From CAZEPT01 sp964514225 (GTDB lineage Bacteria; Patescibacteriota; Minisyncoccia; Phycocordibacterales; UBA9973): a stretch of 5,641 bases of DNA. The DNA lies in assembly GCA_964514225.1 (NCBI GenBank), contig CAZEPT010000041.1:1-5641 (forward strand), read 5' to 3'. Shown here piece after piece: positions 1-5,544 of the stretch (the stretch's first letter is position 1; each line of letters opens with the position of its first letter). The position numbers were made by a program, and so were the translations under genes. A model generated the notes under the pieces. That model did no database searches. It was not told the DNA's origin and saw nothing but the letters and a program-made list of their open reading frames with translations.

Positions 1-113
1 GCAAATTGAAGCGCCTCTAAGATGACTTGTCTTTTTGGACCCTTAAGTTCTGCTAATTCTATTTCTAATTCTTTCTTTTTTTCTGGTGAAATGTATTGGT
101 TATTATTATCCAT
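1..113 (-). CDS. greA: Transcription elongation factor GreA-like, N-terminal part (runs off the window)
   Basis: The first 37 codons of a minus-strand gene are present; the rest lies beyond position 1. The protein begins MDNNNQYISPEKKKELEIEL and continues AELKGPKRQVILEALQFA. This matches the start of the GreA/GreB coiled-coil domain, whose usual pattern is a 'Y(I/L)T.E..K.L..EL..LK...RP.I...I..A' segment followed by 'GDLSENAEY'. GreA enters the RNA polymerase secondary channel and stimulates cleavage of backtracked transcripts. The acidic tip loop that would confirm it is outside the window. The only Met start is at 113, next to a good promoter at 126-153, and no Shine-Dalgarno is visible. 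The gene follows the six-gene operon on the same strand but is 258 nt away with its own promoter, so it is probably a separate transcription unit. Seen: coding frame and N-terminal pattern. Inferred: identity as GreA rather than another coiled-coil protein. Confidence 0.72.
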   Translation of the reverse strand, partial: MDNNNQYISPEKKKELEIELAELKGPKRQVILEALQF

Positions 114-125
114 ATGTATAGGCTT

Positions 126-153
126 ATGATACGCTTTTACTACTAAAAGTCAA
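126..153 (-). promoter_or_regulatory. Promoter of the greA-like gene
   Basis: On the minus strand a TTGACT -35 box (153-148) is followed after 16 nt by a TATCAT -10 box (131-126). Transcription would begin near 119-120, only about 6 nt before the ATG at 113. That leaves no room for a Shine-Dalgarno site, so the mRNA would be nearly leaderless. This is the best canonical sigma-70-type promoter in the window. Confidence 0.6.
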
Positions 154-162
154 CAAACTCCA

Positions 163-191
163 TTCTTTTTTACCTTGGATGCAAAAAAGAA
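163..191. repeat. Inverted repeat 1: 9-bp perfect arms, 11-nt loop
   Basis: The left arm TTCTTTTTT (163-171) and right arm AAAAAAGAA (183-191) are perfectly complementary around the loop ACCTTGGATGC. On the minus strand the first-read arm is TTCTTTTTT, directly after another T6 run at 199-194. The arms are almost pure A/T, so thermodynamic stability is modest. It is the first of three adjacent hairpins, and its arms can also pair in part with those of inverted repeat 3. Confidence 0.55.
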
Positions 192-203
192 CCAAAAAAC
201 ATC

Positions 204-243
204 AAGACACATGCTCGTGTAGCTAAAATTTCTCACATGTCTT
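204..243 (-). terminator. Inverted repeat 2, possible terminator hairpin for the operon
   Basis: AAGACACATG (204-213) pairs with CATGTCTT (236-243), giving 8 bp with a 2-nt bulge and a 22-nt loop. Read on the minus strand, the hairpin is followed four bases later by a T6 run (199-194) and then by a second T6 run (188-183), as an intrinsic terminator of the upstream six-gene operon would require. The loop is long and the stem not GC-rich, so this is a weak terminator by classical rules. The alternative is that it belongs to a structured RNA or a dispersed element. Confidence 0.35.
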
Positions 244-245
244 CT

Positions 246-285
246 AAAAAGAAAAAACTCACTCCGCCCAAACAGTTTTCTTTTT
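246..285 (-). terminator. Inverted repeat 3, A/T-rich hairpin with a T-tract; possible terminator
   Basis: The arms are AAAAAGAAAAAACT (246-259) and AGTTTTCTTTTT (274-285). They pair over 12 bp except for two extra A residues, around a 14-nt loop that contains CCGCCC on the plus strand (GGGCGG on the minus strand). On the minus strand the second arm itself ends in T6-C-T5, so hairpin and U-tract are merged. It lies about 86 nt after the stop codon of the last operon gene. The lack of a GC core makes termination uncertain. Confidence 0.33.
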
Positions 286-371
286 CATACGAATCCATGC
301 AAGAAATTTCTTAACACCACTCCCATAGTGTCAAAAGTACAGTTTCAAAAGCAATCTGAGGAATACAAAAA

Positions 372-1358
372 CTACTTGAACAGTCTTTTGACAAAAACTA
401 AACCTTTGTAGAGATAGTACATACGCGGAATAACTACTAAATCATAGCTACCAATATACTTCTTAAAGGTAGGTCCGAACGATTTCTTGAACTGAGTAAA
501 GCCTTTCCATGAGTGCTCGCCCAAAAATGCCGGATCGAGCGATCCAAAGAGATCAAAGGTGTGACAGCCTTCAATTTGAGCGGATTTTATAATCGAAGCG
601 ATCAACAGATACATTGCACCTTTTGGCGTACCTCGCCCGAGAGAACCACCGTACGCGTAGGTTACCATGCCTTTGAAGATAAAAATCATAGCGGCAGCCA
701 CTGGAATTTTGTGCACATCATACGCAACAACAAGACGAGCTTGGTCATGGGCACTGAGGGATTTAAATACTGTTTTATAGTATTCCTCGGTATAGCCAAT
801 ATACTGCTTCCTTGTAATTGCACTTGTCGTAAGCTGTATAAAAGCAGAAAACAGTTCATTACTCACACCCTGTTCTACAGTAATCCCATTTTTGAGAGCC
901 AACCGAGTTTCATTTCGGACCGTTTTTGAAAATAGAGCTTCAAGATCTTTATACTTTTGGGTCAAATCAATAAAAGGCGACCAAAGGGCAAATTGATGTC
1001 GGTCTGTTTTTAAAAGCATCTGAGATACTCCCACTTTGTCTTCTTCAAAAATGTTCGGTTCAAAAGTAAATGCGCAAATATTATTTTCTCTCCCAAAAAT
1101 TTTGAGAGCTTCGTAGACATGCTCATCATAGAGATCTCCTCGATAAATACTCCCAACAAAATAGCTGGTATGAGGAATGGATTTAAGTATCACCAGAATA
1201 CATGAAAGACAAATTCCATCTTTATAAATACCAAGCTCAAGGACAGGTTGCCCGAGCGCTTTCCGCGACTTACCCCAGGCAAATGATTGTGTAAAGAAAT
1301 CAACATTCTCATCCCACGCTTCACGACTAATATTTTCTATTTTTTTTATGGTGATCAT
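372..1358 (-). CDS. FemAB/FemX-like peptidoglycan bridge aminoacyltransferase (GNAT fold)
   Basis: A 328-residue soluble protein of the FemABX family. Known members transfer amino acids from aminoacyl-tRNA to the stem peptide of a lipid-linked peptidoglycan precursor on the cytoplasmic side, building the interpeptide bridge. Visible landmarks are the N-terminal 'QSFAWG' (24-29), a PFIDLTQKYKDLEALFSK segment (128-145) leading into the Lys/Arg-rich helix of the second GNAT domain, YAYGGS (234-239), PKGAMYLLIASIIKSA (245-260) with FDLFG (268-272), and FTQFKKSFG with YIGSYDL near the C-terminus (287-307). It is shorter than Staphylococcus FemA (about 420 residues) and lacks an obvious coiled-coil arm, as in short bacterial members. 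It starts 3 nt after the PBP gene ends and is the last operon gene; AGAGAA lies upstream, not a strong Shine-Dalgarno. The amino acid donor and acceptor cannot be read from sequence. A more general GNAT/BioF2-like acyltransferase role is the main alternative. Confidence 0.8.
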   Translation of the reverse strand: MITIKKIENISREAWDENVDFFTQSFAWGKSRKALGQPVLELGIYKDGICLSCILVILKSIPHTSYFVGSIYRGDLYDEHVYEALKIFGRENNICAFTFEPNIFEEDKVGVSQMLLKTDRHQFALWSPFIDLTQKYKDLEALFSKTVRNETRLALKNGITVEQGVSNELFSAFIQLTTSAITRKQYIGYTEEYYKTVFKSLSAHDQARLVVAYDVHKIPVAAAMIFIFKGMVTYAYGGSLGRGTPKGAMYLLIASIIKSAQIEGCHTFDLFGSLDPAFLGEHSWKGFTQFKKSFGPTFKKYIGSYDLVVIPRMYYLYKGLVFVKRLFK

Positions 1359-1361
1359 AGA

Positions 1362-3062
1362 TTATTCTCTGTTTTTATAAAACTCACTGTGTTGAAATTT
1401 TTGGAAGAAATAGAGCGACGCAGTCGGCGCTCCGGCAGCTGAGGTGTCATGTCCCTTATCCATAAGAACTACAAAAGCATATCTCGGTTCTTCATACGGG
1501 AAAAAGCCCATGATCCAGGTATTTACGTATTGATTATTTGCTCCAACCTGAGCAGTACCAGTTTTGACAGCAAAATTATCATTCAAAGAATTCAACCCTT
1601 TTCCTGTTCCGAGCGGTGATGTGACAGCGAGCCTCATTCCGTCTTTAATAGTAACAAAATGCTCACGTGCAATATCAAGACGCGGAAGTGATGCTTGATC
1701 AAGTGGTCCATCTTTTTTGAGAATAGTAAACGGAATCTTCTTTCCTTCTGTAGCAATAAGAGAAACAGCGTGGAGCATTTGAATCGGTGTTACCTGTACA
1801 CCATACTGACCAATCGCGGTGTTATAGGTATCTCCAACACGCCATGTTGGATCATTTGGGAAATTATTTTTCTTCCAATCAACACTCGGGATATTCCCTT
1901 CTGCTTCTCCAGGAAGTTCGATGTTGGTTTTTTCTGCTAAGCCAAAGAGCTTCCAGTACTCACCAATTTTTGTAATACCAATACCTGGTTGGCCTTGAAA
2001 TCCACCACCGACATTGTAGAAGAAAATGTTTGAGGAAACAGAAAGTGCTTCTTTTATGTTAACTACGCCATTGTTGGGGCGGAAGTCACGGAAAACCGAC
2101 GAGAGTCCAGGGTTATATGGGTTCGGAAGTGAAATCGAACCAATCGAAGCGATGCGCGTCGACGGAGTGATTACTCCCTCGACAAGTGCACCGATACCAA
2201 CAAACGGTTTAACAATAGATCCAGGTGTATAGATACCACTGATGGCACGGTTTAAGAGCGGATAGTGCGTGTTTTGGAAATACCCGGAAATGACTTCTTC
2301 GTTTCTAGATTCTGTCATAATATTGGAATCGTATTCAGGATAATTTACGAGAGACAGAATCTCTCCTGTCTTAAGATCAACAAGCATTCCCGATCCGCCA
2401 ATATAATTTGAATTATCAGAAACTTGTTTAATGGCATCATAAAAATATCCTTGAATTTCGCTGTCGATAGAAAGCGTCACATTTTCTCCTGAGACAGGAG
2501 CCTCATAAATATTTGAACTTACCTCCTCACCTGACACACTCGTTTCAATAATTCTCGCTCCATTTACCCCAGAAAGCACATCGTTAAATTGCTTTTCAAT
2601 ACCATCGAGACCGGTGTACTCTGTTCTCCAAAAATAGCCTTTAGCATCTTTTTTTGGATACTTCACATAGCCTAATATATGACTGAAGCCCGCACTCGGG
2701 AAATATTTACGCAAAAGGAATTTACTCTGTTCAGGGTTTTCTTCATTCCAAGCAAGACGAACTTCATTCCGATCGTAGATGACACCCCGAGAAGCAAAGA
2801 CTAACTCTTTTTCAAGTGCATTGTTTGTACTCGCCAAAAAGTATTCATCTCCTTTGAGTACTTGCACTCGGTAGAGTTGAATAATAAATAAGAGGCAGAC
2901 AAGTGCCACTACAGACATGAGGAGGTAGAGAATATTTTTTGAGAGCGGTTTTTCAAGTTTGCCTTCAAATTGCTGTTTATCGAAATGTGGAAGATTTTTA
3001 GAATCTAAAAAAACTTCATCAGCCTCTATATGGTATTGTTTTACTCTTTTATTTCTGAACAT
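1362..3062 (-). CDS. mrdA: Class B penicillin-binding protein, PBP2-like D,D-transpeptidase
   Basis: A 566-residue membrane-anchored transpeptidase that cross-links peptidoglycan stem peptides outside the cytoplasmic membrane. Order of parts: a cytoplasmic tail of about 42 residues, one membrane helix (about 43-62), the PBP dimerisation/pedestal domain (about 75-200, with the conserved SRGVIYDRN at 91-99 and YTGLDGIEKQF at 149-159), then the transpeptidase domain (about 222-555). All three catalytic motifs are intact: SIVK with nucleophile Ser282 and Lys285, SSN at 343-345, and KTG at 500-502. GDTYNTAIGQYGVQVTPIQM (410-429) is typical of PBP2/MrdA and FtsI proteins. It is a little shorter than E. 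coli PBP2 (633 residues). There is no glycosyltransferase domain and no PASTA repeat, so a RodA/FtsW partner is expected elsewhere. The start lies 1 nt after the small membrane protein gene, with a weak GAGAAA upstream. The elongation-type (PBP2) call over the division type (FtsI) leans on the MreD-like neighbour and is an inference. Confidence 0.9.
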   Translation of the reverse strand: MFRNKRVKQYHIEADEVFLDSKNLPHFDKQQFEGKLEKPLSKNILYLLMSVVALVCLLFIIQLYRVQVLKGDEYFLASTNNALEKELVFASRGVIYDRNEVRLAWNEENPEQSKFLLRKYFPSAGFSHILGYVKYPKKDAKGYFWRTEYTGLDGIEKQFNDVLSGVNGARIIETSVSGEEVSSNIYEAPVSGENVTLSIDSEIQGYFYDAIKQVSDNSNYIGGSGMLVDLKTGEILSLVNYPEYDSNIMTESRNEEVISGYFQNTHYPLLNRAISGIYTPGSIVKPFVGIGALVEGVITPSTRIASIGSISLPNPYNPGLSSVFRDFRPNNGVVNIKEALSVSSNIFFYNVGGGFQGQPGIGITKIGEYWKLFGLAEKTNIELPGEAEGNIPSVDWKKNNFPNDPTWRVGDTYNTAIGQYGVQVTPIQMLHAVSLIATEGKKIPFTILKKDGPLDQASLPRLDIAREHFVTIKDGMRLAVTSPLGTGKGLNSLNDNFAVKTGTAQVGANNQYVNTWIMGFFPYEEPRYAFVVLMDKGHDTSAAGAPTASLYFFQKFQHSEFYKNRE

Positions 3063-3063
3063 A

Positions 3064-3312
3064 TTACTTTCTCACATACGGACGGATAGATTCAACGACA
3101 CACACAACCAAAAAAGTAACCACTGTTCCAATAAATGGAAATGGCGTCGCAAAAGGAGCGAGCACTGCCTCATATAAAAAAACGACAAACACCGCTTCGG
3201 AGTAAGTCTGAAAAATAAGAATACCTAAAAGTACAAATACTCCCGTACACCACACAGGAAGTGTAAAAATAGAGACGAGAAGCAGCGCTGTAAAGAGAAT
3301 TCTTTTAATCAT
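3064..3312 (-). CDS. Small integral membrane protein, MreD-like
   Basis: From the ATG at 3312 the protein has 82 residues, MIKRILFTALLLVSIFTLPV onwards. It has about three hydrophobic segments (roughly 4-19, 22-50 with a Glu at 39, and 57-73) and a basic end, IRPYVRK. I do not recognise a definitive family. Small size, hydrophobic pattern, the 'YSEAVFVVFLYEAVLAP...FPF' core and a position directly before a PBP2-like gene resemble shortened MreD-like proteins of elongasome operons. Full MreD is about 160 residues, so this would be half-sized. The frame also opens at a TTG at 3351, giving 95 residues and only a 3-nt gap to the upstream gene. I prefer the ATG because the added residues (MCYTEVHERTKNP) are polar, span a promoter-like -10 element, and have no Shine-Dalgarno in front. 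Translation may be coupled to a tiny upstream ORF (3309-3332) by an ATGA overlap. MreD identity is an inference. Confidence 0.65.
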   Translation of the reverse strand: MIKRILFTALLLVSIFTLPVWCTGVFVLLGILIFQTYSEAVFVVFLYEAVLAPFATPFPFIGTVVTFLVVCVVESIRPYVRK

Positions 3313-3332
3313 AGGGTTTTTCGTGCGCTCAT
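3309..3332 (-). other. Possible 7-codon leader ORF (MSARKTL) overlapping the next start
   Basis: ATG at 3332-3330 opens a 7-codon frame, MSARKTL, that stops at TGA (3311-3309). The stop overlaps the ATG of the small membrane protein gene as ATGA. Its ATG lies exactly where transcription from the TGCTATACT element (3348-3340) would begin, so it could be a leaderless start that hands ribosomes to the next gene by termination-reinitiation. A 7-codon frame occurs easily by chance, so this is only a candidate. Confidence 0.25.
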
Positions 3333-3339
3333 GAACTTC

Positions 3340-3348
3340 AGTATAGCA
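3340..3348 (-). promoter_or_regulatory. Extended -10 element, possible internal promoter for the cell-wall genes
   Basis: TGC-TATACT on the minus strand matches the extended -10 pattern TGn-TATAAT at all but one hexamer position. No good -35 box is visible at 16-18 nt (TTTTAG-like), which extended -10 promoters tolerate. Transcription would start near 3333 and drive the small membrane protein, PBP and FemAB-like genes separately from the first three genes. It lies between the CPBP stop and the small membrane protein ATG, the only sizeable gap in the operon. Confidence 0.42.
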
Positions 3349-3354
3349 CAAAGT

Positions 3355-3987
3355 TTAGAGCGCTAAAACGAAGAAACCGAACATGACAGCGAGGAAATTA
3401 AGGACAGCGTGCGAGATAGAAACAAGGATAAGATCTGGATAAAAATGATAGAGCATGCTAAAAAAGAGCCCTCCTAAAAACGCCAAAGGAAGTGCAATAA
3501 ACAAATGAGGAAAGAGCACATGAAGGAGTGTAAACAACAGCGCATTTAAAAAAATCTCGATAAGGGGAGATTTCGTAATACGTTTCAAGAGGATGGGTAG
3601 AAATCCCCGATATGCAAACTCTTGAAAAAATGATACAAGCGCAAAAATGAACCAGAAATGCGGATTGATCCACCATGACGCTTGGGGTGAAAAATCAAAT
3701 ACAACAGAATACCCTACAATAAAAAGCGCAGCGAGAAACGTCCACAAGAAATAGGGTTTAAAATATTTTTTAATTGGTACAGTAAGTCCGATATGAGATA
3801 GATCAAGATGCTCTTTTTGCATGATTCCATAAATAAGCAAGCACATCACACCAAGTACAATCATTCGTAAATCTTGAGGCAAAATACGATAGTAAAAAAG
3901 AACTATCGGTAAAACATAGATGAGTACTATCTGAGCCCATGCTAAGAATTTTTTATGCTCAGTAATACGACGAATAAGGGCAGACAT
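3355..3987 (-). CDS. CPBP-family intramembrane protein (CAAX protease/bacteriocin-processing type)
   Basis: A 210-residue polytopic membrane protein with about six to seven hydrophobic segments (around 16-34, 40-56, 78-97, 110-124, 143-156, 160-178, 186-209). The three CPBP/Rce1 motifs are in order: motif 1 QEFAYR (122-127), in place of the usual EExxxR; motif 2 FTLLH (152-156), matching FxxxH; motif 3 HAVLN (193-197), matching HxxxN. CPBP proteins are glutamate-dependent membrane endopeptidases related to CAAX prenyl protease Rce1; many bacterial ones have unknown substrates. Here the first Glu of motif 1, the catalytic base in archaeal Rce1 (Glu140), is Gln122 (codon CAA). The protein may therefore be proteolytically weak or inactive, although some family members may naturally carry Gln here. 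It starts 2 nt after the META gene, without a Shine-Dalgarno site. Family call is firm; activity and substrate are unknown. Confidence 0.82.
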   Translation of the reverse strand: MSALIRRITEHKKFLAWAQIVLIYVLPIVLFYYRILPQDLRMIVLGVMCLLIYGIMQKEHLDLSHIGLTVPIKKYFKPYFLWTFLAALFIVGYSVVFDFSPQASWWINPHFWFIFALVSFFQEFAYRGFLPILLKRITKSPLIEIFLNALLFTLLHVLFPHLFIALPLAFLGGLFFSMLYHFYPDLILVSISHAVLNFLAVMFGFFVLAL

Positions 3988-3989
3988 AG

Positions 3990-4841
3990 TTAGATAGCAC
4001 GATCAAGAGTAAGTAAAAGTTCATACGGCTCCCCTGTTGTTGAAACAATTGAAAAGATAATCGGATTTAGATCATACTTTTGATTTTCAATCAAAGTAGG
4101 AGTTTTTAAAAGAGTTACTTGGTACGTCCCAAACGGAACCATGAGTACTGAAATACCTGTAGCATCCGTGAGAACAGAGGAAGTGTATGGTTTTTTATCC
4201 GGAGTAGCATCCAATTGAGTCAAGACAAATTCACCTTGGAACGGAGCAGAGCAAGGAACCTGCTCTTCTGTATTTTCTACAGTACACGAATACACAGCCT
4301 TAATCGAAACAGATTTTTCTTTATTATTTAAAACTGACAAGGGTGAAAGAGATCCTGCTGGCATATCAACTCTTGGAATAAAGACCATTTTTTTATTACC
4401 AGAAACAAGGGTCAGGACTTCATTAAATTCTTTTGTCTCATATGAGACTCGCTCGACTAATGGCGACTGATTTAAGAGATCAAAAAAGACAGACTCGCTT
4501 GAAAGTGTGCTATCTTGACACGACGATGATGCCGTCTCGCTGAACGTAAACGTGATACGTCCACCTGAGAGTGTATATGAAAATGGATGCGTATCACACA
4601 AGCGAATGAACCCTCTATCAGCGTCAAAATGCATAACCCAATCTGTACCGACCAAGTTCTCTATTTCTCTCCCGTCGGAATACTGCACGAGCTCCCATGT
4701 CGTATTTTTGATTTGATTATCTAGGGCGAAATCAAACGGAGTTTCAACGTAGCTCTTTTTTGAACTCAAGGCAAATCCGATACCAAGTAAAATTCCAATA
4801 GTAAAAAGTACTGCAACAAATCTGAGGATATCTTTTTTCAT
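3990..4841 (-). CDS. Membrane-anchored or secreted META-domain (HslJ-like) protein with a C-terminal beta domain
   Basis: A 283-residue protein with an N-terminal hydrophobic helix (about 7-25) that is an uncleaved anchor or signal sequence; no lipobox Cys follows. Residues about 44-157 resemble a META/HslJ domain: NTTWEL (46-51), a WVMHFD strand (68-73), LCD (81-83), SYTLSGGRITFTF (88-100) and SSSCQD (105-110). C82 and C108 could form the disulfide-like pair seen in such domains. Residues about 175-283 form a second, Thr/Val-rich beta domain with C186 and C197, a 'VLTDATGISVLMVPFGTYQVTL' region (223-244) and an ordered strand pattern. It recalls a Cna_B/prealbumin-like fold, whose 'TD..G...........Y.V' signature it partly shows. 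META domains are small extracytoplasmic modules, some linked to novobiocin resistance or motility, but no general activity is known. It starts 2 nt after the channel-like gene. Domain call is from pattern; the role is unknown. Confidence 0.68.
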   Translation of the reverse strand: MKKDILRFVAVLFTIGILLGIGFALSSKKSYVETPFDFALDNQIKNTTWELVQYSDGREIENLVGTDWVMHFDADRGFIRLCDTHPFSYTLSGGRITFTFSETASSSCQDSTLSSESVFFDLLNQSPLVERVSYETKEFNEVLTLVSGNKKMVFIPRVDMPAGSLSPLSVLNNKEKSVSIKAVYSCTVENTEEQVPCSAPFQGEFVLTQLDATPDKKPYTSSVLTDATGISVLMVPFGTYQVTLLKTPTLIENQKYDLNPIIFSIVSTTGEPYELLLTLDRAI

Positions 4842-4843
4842 AC

Positions 4844-5479
4844 TTACTCTAAATGAGAATTAAACACTCGAAGGATACTAAAAATAATCTTAGTACTCTT
4901 CCTTGAAAAGTTAAATAAAATTCCGAGGGTTAATATTGCAAGTGATCCGGTTGGAGAAAAAAAAGATACACCCATAGCCAAGAGTGCACAAAAGACTGGG
5001 AACAAAATACGCGCTTTAGAATGATTCTCTTCTGACCGAGTCGACAAGTTATTCTCTATCTCAAGAGAATGCTTAATGAAGTGGCGCATGTAAAACAAAA
5101 CAAGGCCGATAACGATGATGTGAATAGAGAAAATGAATATAGCGAATTGCTCTGTGTGGTACGTTGCAAGAAGATGAGCGGTGAACGGAATGAGTCCTAT
5201 AAAGAAGAGAAAGACAGCATTAATAGTCGAAACGTCGACAGTGATATTTTTTGCATAGATAGAAGCGATAAAGTGATGCGAATGCCAAAATGTATACAAA
5301 ACAGCAAAAGACGTGATATAGCTCATTAAGTATGGAATAAACTGAACGAACTCACGAGCGAGAATTACGTTAGTAAACTCCGTCAGAACTGGAACACGGA
5401 GCTCAAGAACCAAAAGCGTCATAACAATAGCAAAAATTCCGTCGGCCAAATTCTCTAACCGTTCTTGTTTCATATTCAT
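4844..5479 (-). CDS. TMEM175/DUF1211-family membrane protein (putative potassium channel)
   Basis: A 211-residue protein with about six membrane segments (around 14-30, 47-65, 84-105, 111-130, 158-174, 178-190). It fits the bacterial TMEM175 family, proton- or cation-conducting channels that assemble as tetramers and permeate K+. The first helix reads RLENLADGIFAIVMTLLVLEL, matching the family's RxxxFSD signature at R7 and D13 but with Leu11-Ala12 replacing Phe-Ser. Other family features are FWHSHHF (64-70), N87 followed by FLFFIG, and LIPFTAHLLATY (96-107). Two start codons are close: ATG at 5479 (used here) and ATG at 5473 (M3). GAGG at 5485-5482 sits 8 nt before the second, which favours 5473, yet the -10 element at 5491-5486 puts transcription start at about 5479, favouring a leaderless first ATG. 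First gene of the six-gene operon. Ion selectivity of this variant is not predictable. Confidence 0.82.
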   Translation of the reverse strand: MNMKQERLENLADGIFAIVMTLLVLELRVPVLTEFTNVILAREFVQFIPYLMSYITSFAVLYTFWHSHHFIASIYAKNITVDVSTINAVFLFFIGLIPFTAHLLATYHTEQFAIFIFSIHIIVIGLVLFYMRHFIKHSLEIENNLSTRSEENHSKARILFPVFCALLAMGVSFFSPTGSLAILTLGILFNFSRKSTKIIFSILRVFNSHLE

Positions 5480-5485
5480 ATCCTC

Positions 5486-5513
5486 AGTATAACAGAGGAA
5501 TTGTAAATGAGAA
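5486..5513 (-). promoter_or_regulatory. Promoter of the six-gene operon
   Basis: On the minus strand an extended -10 element, TGT-TATACT (5494-5486), lies 16 nt from TTCTCA (5513-5508), which matches four of six -35 positions. The predicted start point is about 5479-5480, at the first ATG of the TMEM175-like gene, so the mRNA would be leaderless. GAGG at 5485-5482 would then not be transcribed. An alternative upstream promoter was not found. Confidence 0.5.
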
Positions 5514-5544
5514 ATGATAAAGAATTAAGAAGTTCCCTCTACCG

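Larger units (their letters stand above)
114..371. other. Non-coding stretch between the operon end and greA
   Basis: This 258-nt stretch has no convincing gene on either strand. It holds the greA promoter at its left end, three consecutive inverted repeats at 163-191, 204-243 and 246-285, and a perfect TTGACA hexamer on the minus strand at 334-329 without a good -10 box. The operon transcript must end here, because the downstream gene has its own promoter. A/T-rich runs of five to six identical bases dominate the segment 163-285. Confidence 0.6.

Noticed and set aside
237..314. A 25-codon plus-strand frame (MSSKKKKLTPPKQ...) inside a longer open stretch from 147
   Set aside because: It overlaps the inverted repeats, its Lys and Phe codons are simply the A and T runs of the hairpin arms, and it has no Shine-Dalgarno or promoter of its own. 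Short open frames are common in such low-complexity DNA.
316..331. CACT...AGTG small hairpin after the operon as terminator
   Set aside because: Only a 4-bp stem and no following T-tract.
513..929. 138-codon plus-strand open frame
   Set aside because: It lies entirely antisense to the well-supported FemAB-like gene, has an unlikely Cys/Arg/His-rich composition, and shows no recognisable motif.
1695..2232. Several plus-strand frames of 62-81 codons
   Set aside because: All are antisense to the transpeptidase domain of the PBP, whose catalytic motifs confirm the minus-strand reading.
3458..3676. 72-codon minus-strand frame inside the CPBP gene
   Set aside because: It is another frame of the CPBP gene, which has all three family motifs in order.
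5069..5329. 86-codon plus-strand frame, highly charged
   Set aside because: It is antisense to the TMEM175-like gene, and its charge pattern is what the complement of hydrophobic membrane codons produces.
5494..5540. AGAGGAA (5494-5500) and TTCCCTCT (5533-5540) as an operator-like inverted repeat between divergent promoters
   Set aside because: The arms match only with a bulge and are separated by 32 nt; no second copy or known operator pattern supports it.
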